A DNA stretch of 64,000 bases from Nitzschia sp. DOCU1 (GCA_951394045.1 OX595995.1:2170001-2234000); one strand, 5' to 3'; positions 30,982-41,749 are shown, numbered from the stretch's first letter. Notes: generated by a model not told the origin, from the letters alone. Numbers and translations: made by a program.

Positions 30982-31020
30982 GGGCATAGATATGGGTACC
31001 CCCATATTTTCCCTTTCCTG
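30982..31020 (-). repeat. right terminal inverted repeat
   Basis: 39 bp, the exact reverse complement of 26845-26883, followed by AT at 31021-31022. Confidence 0.95.
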
Positions 31021-31127
31021 ATGGAGCCGTGATTTGTGCCGGCAACACCGCCCCCATTTGTTCACCGTCTCTGGCAGTTTTTAAAGAATTGAATTGGCAA
31101 TGCCAGTTCAGCGCAAGTATAAAATGA

Positions 31128-31619
31128 AAGAGTAGCTTGCCATGTCTTTAGCTTCATGGTCCTTTGTTGTTGCGCTATTTCCAATGTCAGTGTTGGCGGC
31201 AAACGTTTGCGCAAAATTGGCGATTTCTTTCTTTGCCTTTGCTGCATTTTGCGCGAGGATAGGGACGACTGGCGCGCAAGGCGATCCACCCAGCGCGCGC
31301 AAGGCGATGCGGATCCGCAAAATGGCGATTCCGATTACGTCAGCGGGGTTCTCTGCTCCTTTTGTGATATGCCCGCAAGAGACTAATGACCATGACCACA
31401 TCTCTTTTTTCGTGGATCGCTTCTCTCATTTTCAGGAACGATGCTCTCCATTACAGCAAATCCATGAGGCAACACGGGTTTTCTTTCAGATTACGTTGCA
31501 CTCGTACGACAACCAACTACAACCCAACATGAAGAAGGTTTATAATTTTTTACCTTGTTGTCATGATGAGCATGTTGATCATGGGGACACGTTGCACTAC
31601 TACTAACCATTTTACCAAG
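31128..31619. other. short spacer
   Basis: Only shadow frames are present on both strands. The last 100 bp presumably carries the promoter and 5' UTR of the Lys/Ser-rich gene. Confidence 0.4.
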
Positions 31620-33537
31620 ATGGACCATGATTCCCTTATTCGGCATGGCACAAAGCAGCCGGAGCATTCGCAGCACACGGCGACGACGACAACAGAAGAG
31701 TCTTTTTCGCCTGCCATGAAAAGCCACGTTATGGAATGTGAGAGTTTGGATCAATTTGTGCAAATTGTGGCGGGCAGCAGCAGTCACTATAAAGATGACG
31801 ACGACGACGTTCTTGTGGCGTCTCCTACTGCAGCGGCATTTGTCTTGCATGCCGATGATCATTCCTTGGTTTGGCAACTCAGTTTACCCTACGAGTTGGT
31901 GCGCAAGAAAAAGTCAAAAAAGAAACGTCCCTCCAAGCTTCAAGATTTGAATGAAGATGAAGGCATGTCCTTTAAGCTTTCCAAAATCAAGGAAAAAGTT
32001 GAGTTGCTCAAAGATTGCGTGGATGACGATGTAAAGTTGAAGAAAAAGAAAAAGACAAAACTCCATCGATCCACTTCGGAACAACTCTTGGTGGCGAGTC
32101 CAGTCCACAAGAGACCCTCCTTCAAAGTATCATTCGTCTCAAGTTGTTATTGCCAAGGAAGAACGACCCGCCTTTGGCAAGTCCATGTCAAGTATGGATT
32201 GCAGTGGTCGAACCAGCGAGGTCGTATTGTTATCGCCGAGAAGTTCCAAAACCAAACGATCTTCATCCCCACGCAAACAAGGTACCAAGAAAAAGAAGGC
32301 AGAGACGGCTACTGATACTCTACTAGAAAGGCCCAAATTGCAAAAAGCCAAATCTTCCAAGGCCAAGACGACGACAACCACTCTTCCAGAAGGAAAGGAA
32401 ACGTCGTTGAAAAAGTCCAAGTCGAAAAAGCAAGTGGACAGCAAATCACCTCGTTCGTCTTCGCCACGTCACCTCCAAAAGAAGTCGACCATGGAATCTC
32501 CACACCTTAATCGACGCTTGTCCAAGTTGCCAGCAAGAGAAGGATCCGTGTCCAAATTATTGTTGGTGATTGACGACGACCAAGGGTTGGCAAGTACACC
32601 GTGTCCAAGACGACGTTTGCGTACCTCCAATGACAAGAATCATGACAAAAGTATTATTCATGGCATCATGACCAAGAGTGGATCCCTTTCCAGATTGGAT
32701 GTGGGTAGCAGTAAATGTCAATTATTGGCACGATCTCGATCCGAAGCCAAGGTGGTATCGTACCAACAGGATAATGAAGACGACGACGACGTGCCCCTCG
32801 GTTCCAGTACCAGCAACCACAACAAGACCCCACTACAACCTCGAAGGGAACCTTCGGGCAAGTTGGTACGATCGCATTCCAAGAAAGAGTTTCAATTGGT
32901 CAAATACGAGAGCAGCAAGGCGCCTACGGATAATGGTTTGGTCCATGACGACGAGGAAAAGCGAAAAGAAAAAGGAAGGGCAACCGTGAGCTGTCCCAAA
33001 CTTGGTCGAGGCAAGTCATCTTCCAAAAAGCTGGTGTCGTTAAAGAAACTCAAGTCCAAAAAGAACATGAATACATTATTGATGAATGACAGCATGGACA
33101 TTACCGAATCGACAAGCAAATCGTATAATTCAGAGACGGATCATGAGAGTTCGCTCATGGTTCTACCTGCCGGTTCTTCTTCGCTGACTTGTCACGAGTC
33201 AGCCCACAAAGAAGAACTTTCCGAGTCACTTCATTTGGTACCCTTGGTCAATGCCGATTTGTGTGATGATGGTGCAACACAGTCACCACCACTGCACTCC
33301 AAGGATCCTCCTACTACAATGTTATCATCCTCATCTTGCTTTGCGCTCGAATCGGCCATGCTCATGGATGCTCATCCAAGAAACGGCAGGATGGATCCTT
33401 CTTCTACTAGCAAAGAGAATATTCATCACGACACCAACAACAGCAAGCCACGGGTCGGTCTTCTCACCAAGATGAAAAGCAGCAAGGGCAAAAAAGGACG
33501 CCTTGGTTGGATTCGTAGCATAATTTTCGGACAATAA
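31620..33537 (+). CDS. Lys/Ser-rich basic protein, ORF broken by one-base frameshift
   Basis: ATG at 31620 (context CCAAGATGG) opens a frame that stays in phase to about 32123. The sequence then continues in another frame (YHSSQVVIAKEERPAFGKSM...) to the stop at 33537. Dropping one A of TTCAAAG (32121-32127) would join them into about 638 residues. The protein is low complexity: runs of Lys (KKKSKKKRPSK, KLKKKKKTKL), acidic DDDDD, Ser/Arg-rich blocks, and a conserved-looking C-terminus LGWIRSIIFGQ. Many KKK/KSKK stretches suggest nuclear localisation, and repeated RRxS/SxSRS sites suggest phosphorylation. No fold or family is recognised. The shift may be a sequence error, since the downstream 430 codons are intact. 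Confidence 0.65.
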
Positions 33538-33941
33538 TGTAACAACAACAAAGCAACAAATAGACCAATATCAAACTTGCACAATGATTGACCACTCACT
33601 CTACTAGTAGTACTCTAGAGTTTGCGTTTCTTGGCCCTGCACGATGCATTTTGTAATAACACTTGCGCATCACTGCAGATCGTTGTTTATAGTAACTAGT
33701 TAACCATCTGCTGCTTACCGTATTCGCGATGACGCCATGTTGGTACGAATGGAAACACTTGTATGAATAGCCAGTTCTTAGGCTTGGCAATCAGCCAGAA
33801 AAGTCGGATCACAAGAACAAAGCGTTTCTTGCTTAATTAACAGTTGTGCTTGGGAGAGCCTCATTTTACTCCGTTACCATCCTTTTGTGGTAGGGTTCTA
33901 CGCTTCAATTGTTGATGATGGTCGTTGAGTCTACGTGCCCT
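33538..33941. other. spacer, no supported gene
   Basis: Nothing recognisable was found. Confidence 0.4.
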
Positions 33942-34660
33942 TCAAAGTCCATCGGTTGGGTCCCAACTTGAGTCCCTAATTGGACTCACTGGAATAACCA
34001 TCGAATCAATCTTTGAGCCTATTTGCCTATGCCATCCCGTCCAAAGTCCATCGATTGGGTCATGACATGAGTCCCTCTTTTGAGGCATTCGAAGTTGGAG
34101 TCCTTCCCTGACCAACAAGTCCCGAAGCTTTGGATCTTCTATTTTTTTGGCATTGCTTGCTTTTTTGACTTGACATTCAGCATTGCTGGGTGCAGCTGCT
34201 AACACTGAAGATAGAAGTGCTGCTTGTCTTCGCTCACTCCCATCCGGATTTAAGATGAATGAAGAAGCACCAAAAAAGATCCAAATGCATGGTGAGACAA
34301 TCCTTGCGACATCTTGAACTGGAGATATATGCTCCTGCTCTTAGAGAGCTGCCCCCAGTGTAATTGGCTTTAAATAATTATTGTTTAAATAGGGTTTACC
34401 TGTTGTCAAGGAACATCAATTACCATGTTGAAGCGGTATATGCTTCTATTCTGAGAGAACTATCAATTTGTGTCTAGCCTTATACTTTCTTTCCCGAGTG
34501 TCAATTATGAGGCGAAATATTCAACAAGATCATTCTCTTTACACTGGGACCTTTTGAACTGAAGATCTATAATTCTATTCTGAGAGAGCTGTCAGTGTGT
34601 GTTTAGCCGTATGTTTTTCCCCCAGTGTTAATTATGAGGTGACATGTTCTAGAAGATCTC
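33942..34660 (-). pseudogene. truncated copy of the 56.4-57.1 kb repeat family 5' end
   Basis: Read on the minus strand, 34640 to 34100 parallels 56473 to 57060: CCTC.TAATTGACACTCGGG occurs twice in tandem, then CTATTTAAACAATAATTATT, AGCTCTCTAAGA, GGTGCTTCTTCATTCATCT, and a coding start GVLAA(A)PSNAE...KK...EDPKLRDLLV. The ORF here decays after DLLV. The remainder, to 33942, holds two copies of TCCAAAGTCCATCG.TTGGGTC. Confidence 0.75.
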
Positions 34661-35049
34661 TATAATATGAAGTTTGCAGGACAAGTGTTTTTCAGTAAAT
34701 AAGGACTTCAAGATTTAAATGAGACTTAAACGACTAAATAATTTCAACAAGACGTGTACAAAGGTGCTAAGTCTTGTAGCATCCACAACCACATGACCAT
34801 TTGTCTTGTAAGGAGTAAGGTTCAGAACAGATAGTATGAATGTGCTTCTGCAGAAGTTGCAACGATGCAACAGTTCCACTTGGCGATGCTGGCCATTCAC
34901 TCCATCCCAACAGAGAAGACCTGTTTCTATGAGCTTTTTGCTCATCGTTTTGTTGCCGTTCCTGCTACCGTGTTGCTGGCCCCATGTTGGAGAATGCGTT
35001 CCCAAAAGCATCGGTGGTGTCTTCTTCAACCGGAGTACCCCGCCGGCAG
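34661..35049. other. non-coding spacer
   Basis: Nothing supported. Confidence 0.4.
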
Positions 35050-36054
35050 TCACGCTTCTTTTGACAAGGATTTTGTGCTTTTGTTGAAGCTGGTCGGCGG
35101 ACTCCTTGCTGAGATGCAGCTGGTGCTGGAGTTCTTGATGCTGCTGGTGCTTCTGCTTGTCTTGTTGGAGGAGCTGCTTTGGTTGTGGGAGCTGCTGCGG
35201 TGGTTTCTGCTGCTGTTTCTGTCATTGCTCTCGGATTGCGGTTTGCCATTGGTTGTGAGCCCTTCTATTGGAAGTTGATTGTAGCCCATTTTCCGTGGAT
35301 GCCACCTGGTCGAATATCTTGAAGCACTGTGTTTCACTCAGTCCCTGACAACAATCAACATCTGATTCTTTCACAAGGCGCTCAATAAACTCGCAGACCA
35401 TTTTCATGTCTGCCACAATTTTTCTGGAGGGGCGCTGCCCGGCAATCCCATCCATGAATTTGAACTCCTTGGCATCTAGAATCCACAATGGAGGTACATT
35501 GTTGACAGTGTCTCCAACATTCCACCGTCTCCATTATCTCTTGCTGTTCCTTTGGGGAACCCAAAATTGGTTGGTAGCCGCCAATACTTCCTATGGTGGT
35601 AGTGTGGTGCGAATTCTTGTGTTCTTCGCTGTGTTGCCACCTCCAGATGATTTGTAGTAGCACCTTGATTAGTGAGCCTCTCCAAAAGTCTGTCATATGT
35701 CGTAGTGATAATACTTTGGATACGATGCTGCAAAATAGTTCCATTAGCAACATTGCGATTATCAAAGATACCGTTGATCAAATTCGTCATTCTACCATCA
35801 TAGCCTGATGCAAAATAACAGAACTCGTGCAGCAGCTTCCGGCTAGTCAAAAGCTGCACAACGTGGGGTGGGATTCCTGATCCAAATTTGATCTCACCAC
35901 TATCTTCGTTATTGCCATCATTTTCCCATGGGTACAGTACAACTGCCACTGCCAACAATTGCTCAAGAAGGGGCAAGTCGGAAAAAAGAGGAATCGTTTG
36001 ACAAAGAACAAGATTTGCTCTTTGGCATTTGCAAGCCTCGCCAATAATTGTCAA
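35050..36054 (-). pseudogene. repeat-family gene with RDLW..WNVGD..NNVPPL motif, frameshifted
   Basis: Starting at ATG 36054, residues 1-160 are in frame (ending RKYWRLPTNFGFPKGTARD). A stop and a one-base shift at about 35545 follow, after which another frame gives WRRWNVGDTVNNVPPLWILD, AKEFKFMDG, RPSRKIVADMKMVCEFIE and ETQCFKIFDQVA, and then a Gln-rich tail (QQKPPQQLPQ) through further shifts. The domain layout (variable N-terminus; R-x-LW-x-x-W-x-x-G; PP-x-R-x-L; a basic R-K-x-x-x-D-x-K helix) recurs in multi-copy diatom genes that I associate with transposon-linked DNA-binding proteins (inference). The function is not known. Confidence 0.55.
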
Positions 36055-37272
36055 GCAACAGTTGAAAATTCCTCAAAATTCACCATTGTAGGGTAAACCT
36101 TTTTCACAGATGATTGCAACAACTCCAGAGGCACACCCCTGAATTTGGGAGGGCTGGCTGCAAAGTCACTTTGCAGTAATGGCAACAAAGCAAGGATTTG
36201 AGCACAAAATGCACCCCCCTTGGCCTCGTAGGTCATATAGACATCTTTCACCCCACCAAGGGACCATCCACCTCAAATGCAGATTGACATAGCCGATGGC
36301 CCACCATTGCATTGCAACAAATTAGCCAATGGCCCACCAGGCTGGCCATCAAGCCACTTGGTGGCACCCTTTTGGATGCTGTGGCAGCCAATATCTTTAA
36401 AGCTATTCATCTTCATGATTCTTCAATGTTCTCATCATATGATCTGTAAAGCAATCATATTGACTATTGCCTGGGAACAGACGGTCACTACCTTGAACAT
36501 TCACACTGAACGTACATCTGGACCCCCAAAATAGTGTGTGGTTCCATTTGAGCTAATCATGGCCAGTATCATTAAGTTCTGAGTCCATTACATAGGCTCT
36601 AATTTTCCCATTTAAGTATGTGGTGGTGGCGGTGGTGGTGGTGGTGGTGGTGGTGGTGGTGGTGGCAGTGGCAGCAGGAGCATCAGTATCAAAGGACCAG
36701 CAATCAGCATGTCAACAGCAGGATCAGCCAAGGAAGCAAACATGTTGGTGTAAGCATCAACAGAGGAACCAAACATGTGGGCAGCGGCATCAGTGGTGAG
36801 TTCTGGAAATTGTTAGATGATGCGGCAGCAACAATTTTTGCACATACCAATGAGTCTTTTTTCTTTGTATTGTTATGGGGAAAAAGATGGGTCAGAACTT
36901 GGTGTCATTGTGGGCCAGCCAATTGCTTCATGATCCCCCCAGATGGCTGTCACCTGTAGCGAAGTGCTGGTGAGAGGTTGATCAACCATCACTAAGTTTA
37001 CAGCATTTCCCCCATACAGCAGAAACTCACTCATTGTTAAAGCATCTGACAATAATCAGTTCCTTCATGGTGAAATCCAAGAAGTGATGAATTTATGTTG
37101 TGTTGTTCTTGCTTCGTCTGTTCAAAACAATGATGACATGCAATTGGCATGCAAGTTACATTTTTAAAACAAATATATAGAAGGTAATGCTGGGCTGATG
37201 GTGCAGTCAGACACGTGGTACATAAAAAGCATACAATCTGTAAGATCAAATATAATAGTTGACTAAAATGAT
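36055..37272. other. gene-free region with (GGT)n microsatellite
   Basis: The GGT microsatellite at 36619-36665 creates a long artefactual Trp/Gly frame. No gene is supported. Confidence 0.5.
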
Positions 37273-37923
37273 TCAACACATTAGCATCTCACTAGAGTTT
37301 CTGCTAGCCAGCAAAATGGCACTCTTTTGCACTGCCTCCATGGCACGACACCATTGACTGCTAGCAACCTCTTGGTCCTTGACTTCATTCATCTTCAGAT
37401 GCTTGTATGACCCGCTGCTGGGAACAGGAACAAAAAGCTGGTGCAGAAGCCGACTTAACAACAGAACCACCCCCAACTGTGCACAAGCCTCGAGGACTAG
37501 CATGAGTCCGAATACCCCAAGTTGACAGCAGCAACCAGTCAAGATCTTGTCATGGATGGCAGAGACCCAAGATAGTACATCTCCATGGCTTAGTTCTGGT
37601 CCACCCACAATACCAGAGATTCCGTCTTTGACTTGGGACAGCATCTCCAAAACCCAATCAATCACGAAGTCCAAAGGGCCTTCCTTTGGGGCAAGCATGT
37701 CTTCAAAAAGTTCAATGAAGTTCACAGAAGTCATTGAATAATGTGGCTCCTCGCCATCGTACATTTCTTGTCCATCCAACTTGTCCTCTTCAAAGAACTC
37801 GTGTCTTGCAATCGTGTGGTAGAGGTAAATTTGGCGGTTGCCACGAAGGATCTGCATTTTAGAACAGATGTGGTAGAAACGATGAAAAGAGTTCAAGTCT
37901 GTGATTGACGGCTGCAACCTCAT
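37273..37923 (-). CDS. unrecognised 216-aa ORF following copia gag fragment
   Basis: It overlaps the end of the gag-like frame (ATG inside GACCATGGATGAGG). It contains an acidic N-terminal half (EEDKLDGQEMYDGEEPHY) and a strongly hydrophobic Leu/Val/Cys segment (GCCCQLGVFGLMLVLEACAQLGV). No motif was recognised. It may be non-coding repeat DNA that happens to be open. Confidence 0.25.
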   Translation of the reverse strand: MRLQPSITDLNSFHRFYHICSKMQILRGNRQIYLYHTIARHEFFEEDKLDGQEMYDGEEPHYSMTSVNFIELFEDMLAPKEGPLDFVIDWVLEMLSQVKDGISGIVGGPELSHGDVLSWVSAIHDKILTGCCCQLGVFGLMLVLEACAQLGVVLLLSRLLHQLFVPVPSSGSYKHLKMNEVKDQEVASSQWCRAMEAVQKSAILLASRNSSEMLMC

Positions 37924-38638
37924 CCATGGTCAACCGCCGCAAAATCAAATTGGCCGAATCTGTCGCAGTCAGGGATAGGCGATGGTGGACCTTGTCGTGT
38001 CCTTGTTGATCCAGATCCGGCACATTTGCAACTGGAATACGCTTTTGTGGACTTGACAATTTACCCTCGTCTCCTGGTTTGTCATTTCGGCCTCCCATCA
38101 TCATTGTGCCACTGGTGCTAATACTCACTTGGCTGATCTGGCTTTGGCCACTTGGCCCCGGGGTAGACACCACTGAAAGAGGATTTGAGGATTGCTGTAG
38201 TGACTGTAATTCAGCACGCAATTCCTGGATTTCATGGTTGGTTTTGTTTCCAGCTGCTTTATTCCTCTTGTATTCATCACGTTTGCGCTTCATGCAATCC
38301 ACCAACTCTCGTGGGAACAGGCACATCTTTTTGGCGGGGAATCTAAAGGACAGGTGGTACTCAATCCTTGAACCATCTGTTAAAGTGACAATCTTGCTGT
38401 CAGAGCGACTGCGATAAGGGTCTTGATTCTTCTTTCCTCCTCTGCCATTATTCTTATTACCGCAGCCTCCTCTTCCACCACGTCCACGGCCACCTCGGCC
38501 GCTGTTTTCAAGGTTGCTCTCTTGGACTTGGCGTCTGACCCTGCAAGTAGCAGTCGTAGTACCCGTCACCAAAGTTGGGGACTTTTTCCTGACTCCATTC
38601 TTAAACGTTGTCATCGCCACCTCAAATGTAATGGTCAT
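37859..38638 (-). mobile_element. Ty1/copia-type Gag C-terminal fragment
   Basis: 259 residues from ATG 38638. It includes an RGG box (GRGGRGRGGRGGCGNKNNGRG) where a zinc knuckle would often be, then YHLSFRFPAKKMCLFPRELVDCMKRKRDEYKRN, a heptad-like QELRAELQSLQQS and the marker SQISQVSISTSGTMMMGGRN. This order is typical of the end of Gag before protease in diatom copia (CoDi-type) elements. No protease, integrase or RT follows on the 3' side, so it is an orphan fragment. Confidence 0.65.
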
Positions 38639-38826
38639 TGGCCATCTTGGCGGATTGCAGGAAGTCTGCGTTCACTTTATCCATGACGGTCCACCCGGTT
38701 CTTTCCTGACACACCGGTAGGTTTCTATTGGATGCCACCAACATTACATCTAGAGCAGGTATCTGATAAACCATACGAATCACGTTGTTATTTACTTACG
38801 CAATAGCACAACTAGTAGATAGCTAA

Positions 38827-39283
38827 TGCACTACGCTGAAAGTACGATGAAATAGTTGTAGTGGAAATAATTGTGAGATCTAAAGTTATCGCTGATTCTA
38901 TCGCTCCTAGACCACCGGAGTCTTTCCTCAACGCATCCCATATGCGTTGGATGCAACTCCCACCGATCTAGCTTCTCAGATCTCTTCAAGGTCTATAACT
39001 AGCTACCGTTGGAACTCCTATTCCAGTAGTAGACATCGACGGCTCGCCGCGCTCGCCGTTGTCGTCGTCGTTGCTCGTCAGCTGCGCCGGCCTTGCCCGT
39101 CCGTCCGTGCGTCCACGGACGTTCGACCAAGTTGACGTCAGCAGGTATATATCTAAGGTGTGTTGGTACTACACGTAGGCCATTGTGTGTACTCATCGTT
39201 CGAACATTCTAACGTTGCAATGTTACAACGTTCTAACGTTCTAACTACTTGTTAGGTCTAGAGGGGTATTCTAGTGTACTGCA
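38827..39283 (-). repeat. LTR (3' copy in element orientation)
   Basis: 457 bp, TG...CA. It contains TTGACGTCAG (a CRE-like site) and several AACGTTCTAACG steps. The left flank ends CTAA. Confidence 0.95.
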
Positions 39284-39313
39284 TGCGCCCCCATGACAAG
39301 GGCTTCTAAGAGC

Positions 39314-41749
39314 TCACTCGTCAGCAGCATCGCGTTCTTCATACGGATGCAGATTCCGGATATTGTATGTTTGTTGTACTGCTCCTTTCCTGATGCGAAT
39401 AGAGCCATTGTCATTAATGTACACGATCTCATACGGACTGCTATACGGATTTGTCCCATACTTGCGGGATTGTTCATTGCGGACCATTACCTTCTGTCCT
39501 ACGCGATACCGGTAAACTCTTCGCGTCTTGTTTTCTGCTTCGTTATTTTGGATAATACGAGATTGTTTTCGTTCCTTAATTAATTTCCAGTTAGCTTCGA
39601 ACCGGGTGTTGAGAATAGCATCGCGGCCAAACACCAGCTGTGATGGCGTCGCTTGCATTGTTGTGTGATACGTTGCGCGTACTGCGAACATAGTGGCTGC
39701 AAGGACTCCGTCCAGTGACTCCGTGTCTTCGGAGTTTTGCAACTCGAAAGTGCGAATCATGTTCCCTATGGTTTGGTGAACTCGCTCGATAATTGAATTA
39801 GCCTGCGGGTTTCGCGCTGTAATTGGCTTGGTCATTACGCCGTAGTCTTCGCGCACCATTCTTCGGAATTCTCCCATGAATTCAGTTCCGCGGTCATAAA
39901 TGATCTTTTGTGGCCACGGGTATCTCGTGAACCACGCCATTTCGGCCGCACTGGCTATTGAAAAGGCTTCTTTATTTGCTATACGTACCATCTCAAACCA
40001 TCCGGTTGCGGGATCTATCATAGTGAGACACCATAGTTGTAGTGTCTTTTTACTACCTAGTTGTTTTATCTTATATGGACCTATCAGGTCGACACATAGC
40101 GTATCCCAAGGGTCTATTTCTGCCGCCTTGGGTGGAAGATGCCCGTACTTGATTGTCTTTCGCTTCGTCAGCTGACAGGTCGGACAGGACTTGCAGATCT
40201 GCTCAACATCGCCGCGGATGTTCTTCCAGTAGAAGTGTTGTCGAATTGTTTGTTCGGTACGCGTTTCTCCTGGGTGACAGAGCATCTCGTGATACCACTT
40301 GACGCACCGCTTCTGGAGACTCGTTGGGAGAACAATCTTGTCCTCGCGTACTATTAGTTCTCGCTTCTTTCCGCCCCCACGATAGACTTTGACTGAATAT
40401 CGCGGGTTTGTGCGTACTTTAGCTAATAAGGCGCGGTCGGCATTCTGCATGCGTGCAATATTTTTGTAAGTAAGGGGGAAAGCATCGCGCGGTAACTCGT
40501 CGCCCGCCAAAAACTCATTTAAGTGAGATTCGGGGAAAGCTCTATCGTCGAGATCGAGTCGACTAAGTGCGTCCGCAACGACGTTGTGTTCGCCCTTGAT
40601 GTAGACCAGCTCGGGGCCAAACTCCTCGATTAAGAGGCGCCAACGCATGACGCGCTCCGTATTAAATTCTTTATACGTAAGATTTTTATGGTCTGTGAAG
40701 ACTCTAATCCGCTGTCCCAAAAGGATATTGCGAAATTCTTTAAGTGTTTCGACGATAGCTAAAAGCTCTCGCTCCGTCGTAGTATAGCGCGTTTGCGCCG
40801 GGTTCAATTTTCGACTATAGAACGCAATCGGTTTCCCGCGTTGCGATAACACTGCACCTAGCTGAGTATGACTAGCATCGGTGTGTATTTCGAATGGTAT
40901 GTTGAAATCGGGGTATGTTAGTAGTGTCTGCTTACTGATAATTCGTTTCATCGTGTCGAAGGCATTCTGCTCGACCGGACCCCATTGCCATTTGGCTTCT
41001 TTGGAAGTTAGCGCACTCAGTGGGGCTAGAACATCGGAGCGGCGAATCGACATGTCGCGATAGTAGTTAACTACGCCTATGAACTTGCGGAGCTCGCGTT
41101 TATTAGTAGGTGCCTTCATAGCATGAATAGCCTCTACTTTCTTTGCGACTGGTTGGATTCCATCTCGCATTATCCAGTACCCAAGGTACTCCAGTTCGCC
41201 ACGGGCGAAGAAGGACTTCCGGGCGTTCACCTTGAGACCGGTGTCCTTTAGACGTTTGAAAATGACTTCTAGTTTTTCTAGGTGGTCATCAAAATTGCCT
41301 TTAGTTAGTTCTAGTAGATCGTCGATGTACACTCGTACGTACTCTAGATCTTCAAAGAGGGTGCCCATTTTCTCTTGGAAAATGTCGGGACTATTCGAGA
41401 GTCCCATCGGCAAGCGTTGCATCTCGTACTTACCCCAAGGTAGTACGATAGTGCATAGCTTCTTACTATCTGGACTTAGCTCTATGTGATAGTAGCCCAT
41501 GTTGAGGTCGAGACTCGTCGCGTACTGAAAACCTTCTAGCTTCATCAGTAAGTCCTGAATCTTCGGGATTGGATACGGCTTGCGTTTAATCCGTTTGTTC
41601 AATTCTCTAAAGTCGTTGATGAATCGAACTGTTCCATCCTTTTTGGGGATGATAAAGGTGGGCGCACCCCACTCGGAGCGGTTCACCTTTTTGAGTGCGT
41701 TCATACGCTTTCGGTACAGGGTACGCTCTAGCATGGTACGGCTTGGCAC
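39314..41749 (-). CDS. gypsy Pol: reverse transcriptase, RNase H, integrase
   Basis: A long open frame with all later Pol domains. RT starts at about 41705: WGAPTFIIPKKDGTVRFIND, KPYPIPKIQ, LDLNMGYYHIEL, LPMGLSNSPDIFQ and the catalytic YIDDLLE. RNase H: IHTDASHTQLGAVLS and FYSRKLNPAQ..Y.TTERELLA and TDHKNL. Integrase: zinc finger HPGETRTEQ...CKSCPTCQLTK, core D64 (LCVDLIGPY), D116 (YDRGTEFMG) and E152 (NPQANSIIERVHQ), then a C-terminal SH3-like segment ending YEERDAADE. All catalytic residues are present. Upstream, protease and RT are out of phase because of a short deletion, so this Pol lacks a continuous link to Gag. Confidence 0.93.
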   Translation of the reverse strand: MPSRTMLERTLYRKRMNALKKVNRSEWGAPTFIIPKKDGTVRFINDFRELNKRIKRKPYPIPKIQDLLMKLEGFQYATSLDLNMGYYHIELSPDSKKLCTIVLPWGKYEMQRLPMGLSNSPDIFQEKMGTLFEDLEYVRVYIDDLLELTKGNFDDHLEKLEVIFKRLKDTGLKVNARKSFFARGELEYLGYWIMRDGIQPVAKKVEAIHAMKAPTNKRELRKFIGVVNYYRDMSIRRSDVLAPLSALTSKEAKWQWGPVEQNAFDTMKRIISKQTLLTYPDFNIPFEIHTDASHTQLGAVLSQRGKPIAFYSRKLNPAQTRYTTTERELLAIVETLKEFRNILLGQRIRVFTDHKNLTYKEFNTERVMRWRLLIEEFGPELVYIKGEHNVVADALSRLDLDDRAFPESHLNEFLAGDELPRDAFPLTYKNIARMQNADRALLAKVRTNPRYSVKVYRGGGKKRELIVREDKIVLPTSLQKRCVKWYHEMLCHPGETRTEQTIRQHFYWKNIRGDVEQICKSCPTCQLTKRKTIKYGHLPPKAAEIDPWDTLCVDLIGPYKIKQLGSKKTLQLWCLTMIDPATGWFEMVRIANKEAFSIASAAEMAWFTRYPWPQKIIYDRGTEFMGEFRRMVREDYGVMTKPITARNPQANSIIERVHQTIGNMIRTFELQNSEDTESLDGVLAATMFAVRATYHTTMQATPSQLVFGRDAILNTRFEANWKLIKERKQSRIIQNNEAENKTRRVYRYRVGQKVMVRNEQSRKYGTNPYSSPYEIVYINDNGSIRIRKGAVQQTYNIRNLHPYEERDAADE

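Larger units (their letters stand above)
26845..31020. mobile_element. 4176-bp TIR element made of tandem arrays, no transposase seen
   Basis: The ends are perfect 39-bp inverted repeats (26845-26883 and 30982-31020) beginning CAGGAAAGGGAAAATATGGG and containing GGGTACCC. The dinucleotide AT flanks both ends, and joining the flanks at one AT restores the host frame. Subterminal CCATTCACTAT copies (left, 27000-27035) and TAGTGAATGG (right, 30890) are also inverted. The interior has no ORF longer than about 100 codons. Instead it carries successive unrelated tandem arrays: about 70 bp (27230), 116 bp (28389), about 182 bp (28959), 181 bp (29964) and about 120 bp (30363). It looks like a non-autonomous DNA transposon of undetermined superfamily. 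Confidence 0.85.
26170..31127 (+). pseudogene. secreted cysteine-rich repeat protein gene split by a 4.2-kb element
   Basis: A plausible first exon MKLLSL (26170-26189) ends at a perfect donor GAG/GTAAGT. The main frame (about 26307-26844) joins at an internal acceptor AACAG/T. It encodes tandem units with the pattern T-IG--SC-G--AC--IG, a Cys-rich low-complexity repeat common in secreted algal proteins (function unknown). At 26844 the frame runs into the inverted repeat of a 4176-bp element. If the element and one AT duplicate are removed, codon CAT continues into GGA at 31023 and stays open as GAVICAGNTAPICSP... to TGA at 31125. The signal peptide is short and the first repeats look irregular, so the gene may have been damaged before the insertion. 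Confidence 0.65.

Noticed and set aside
26845..31020. Helitron or LTR element as the identity of the 4.2-kb insertion
   Set aside because: Helitrons lack terminal inverted repeats and insert between A and T without duplication; LTRs would be direct, not inverted, repeats.
31108..31401. 97-aa minus-strand ORF with Ala/Gly-rich sequence
   Set aside because: It overlaps the restored end of the Cys-rich gene and has no motif; probably chance.
36618..36959. Trp/Gly-rich ORF
   Set aside because: Its first part is a GGT microsatellite and the remainder has no coding character.
39596..39608. CTTCGAACCGG as a tRNA T-loop
   Set aside because: It is inside the integrase-coding region and has no acceptor or anticodon arms.
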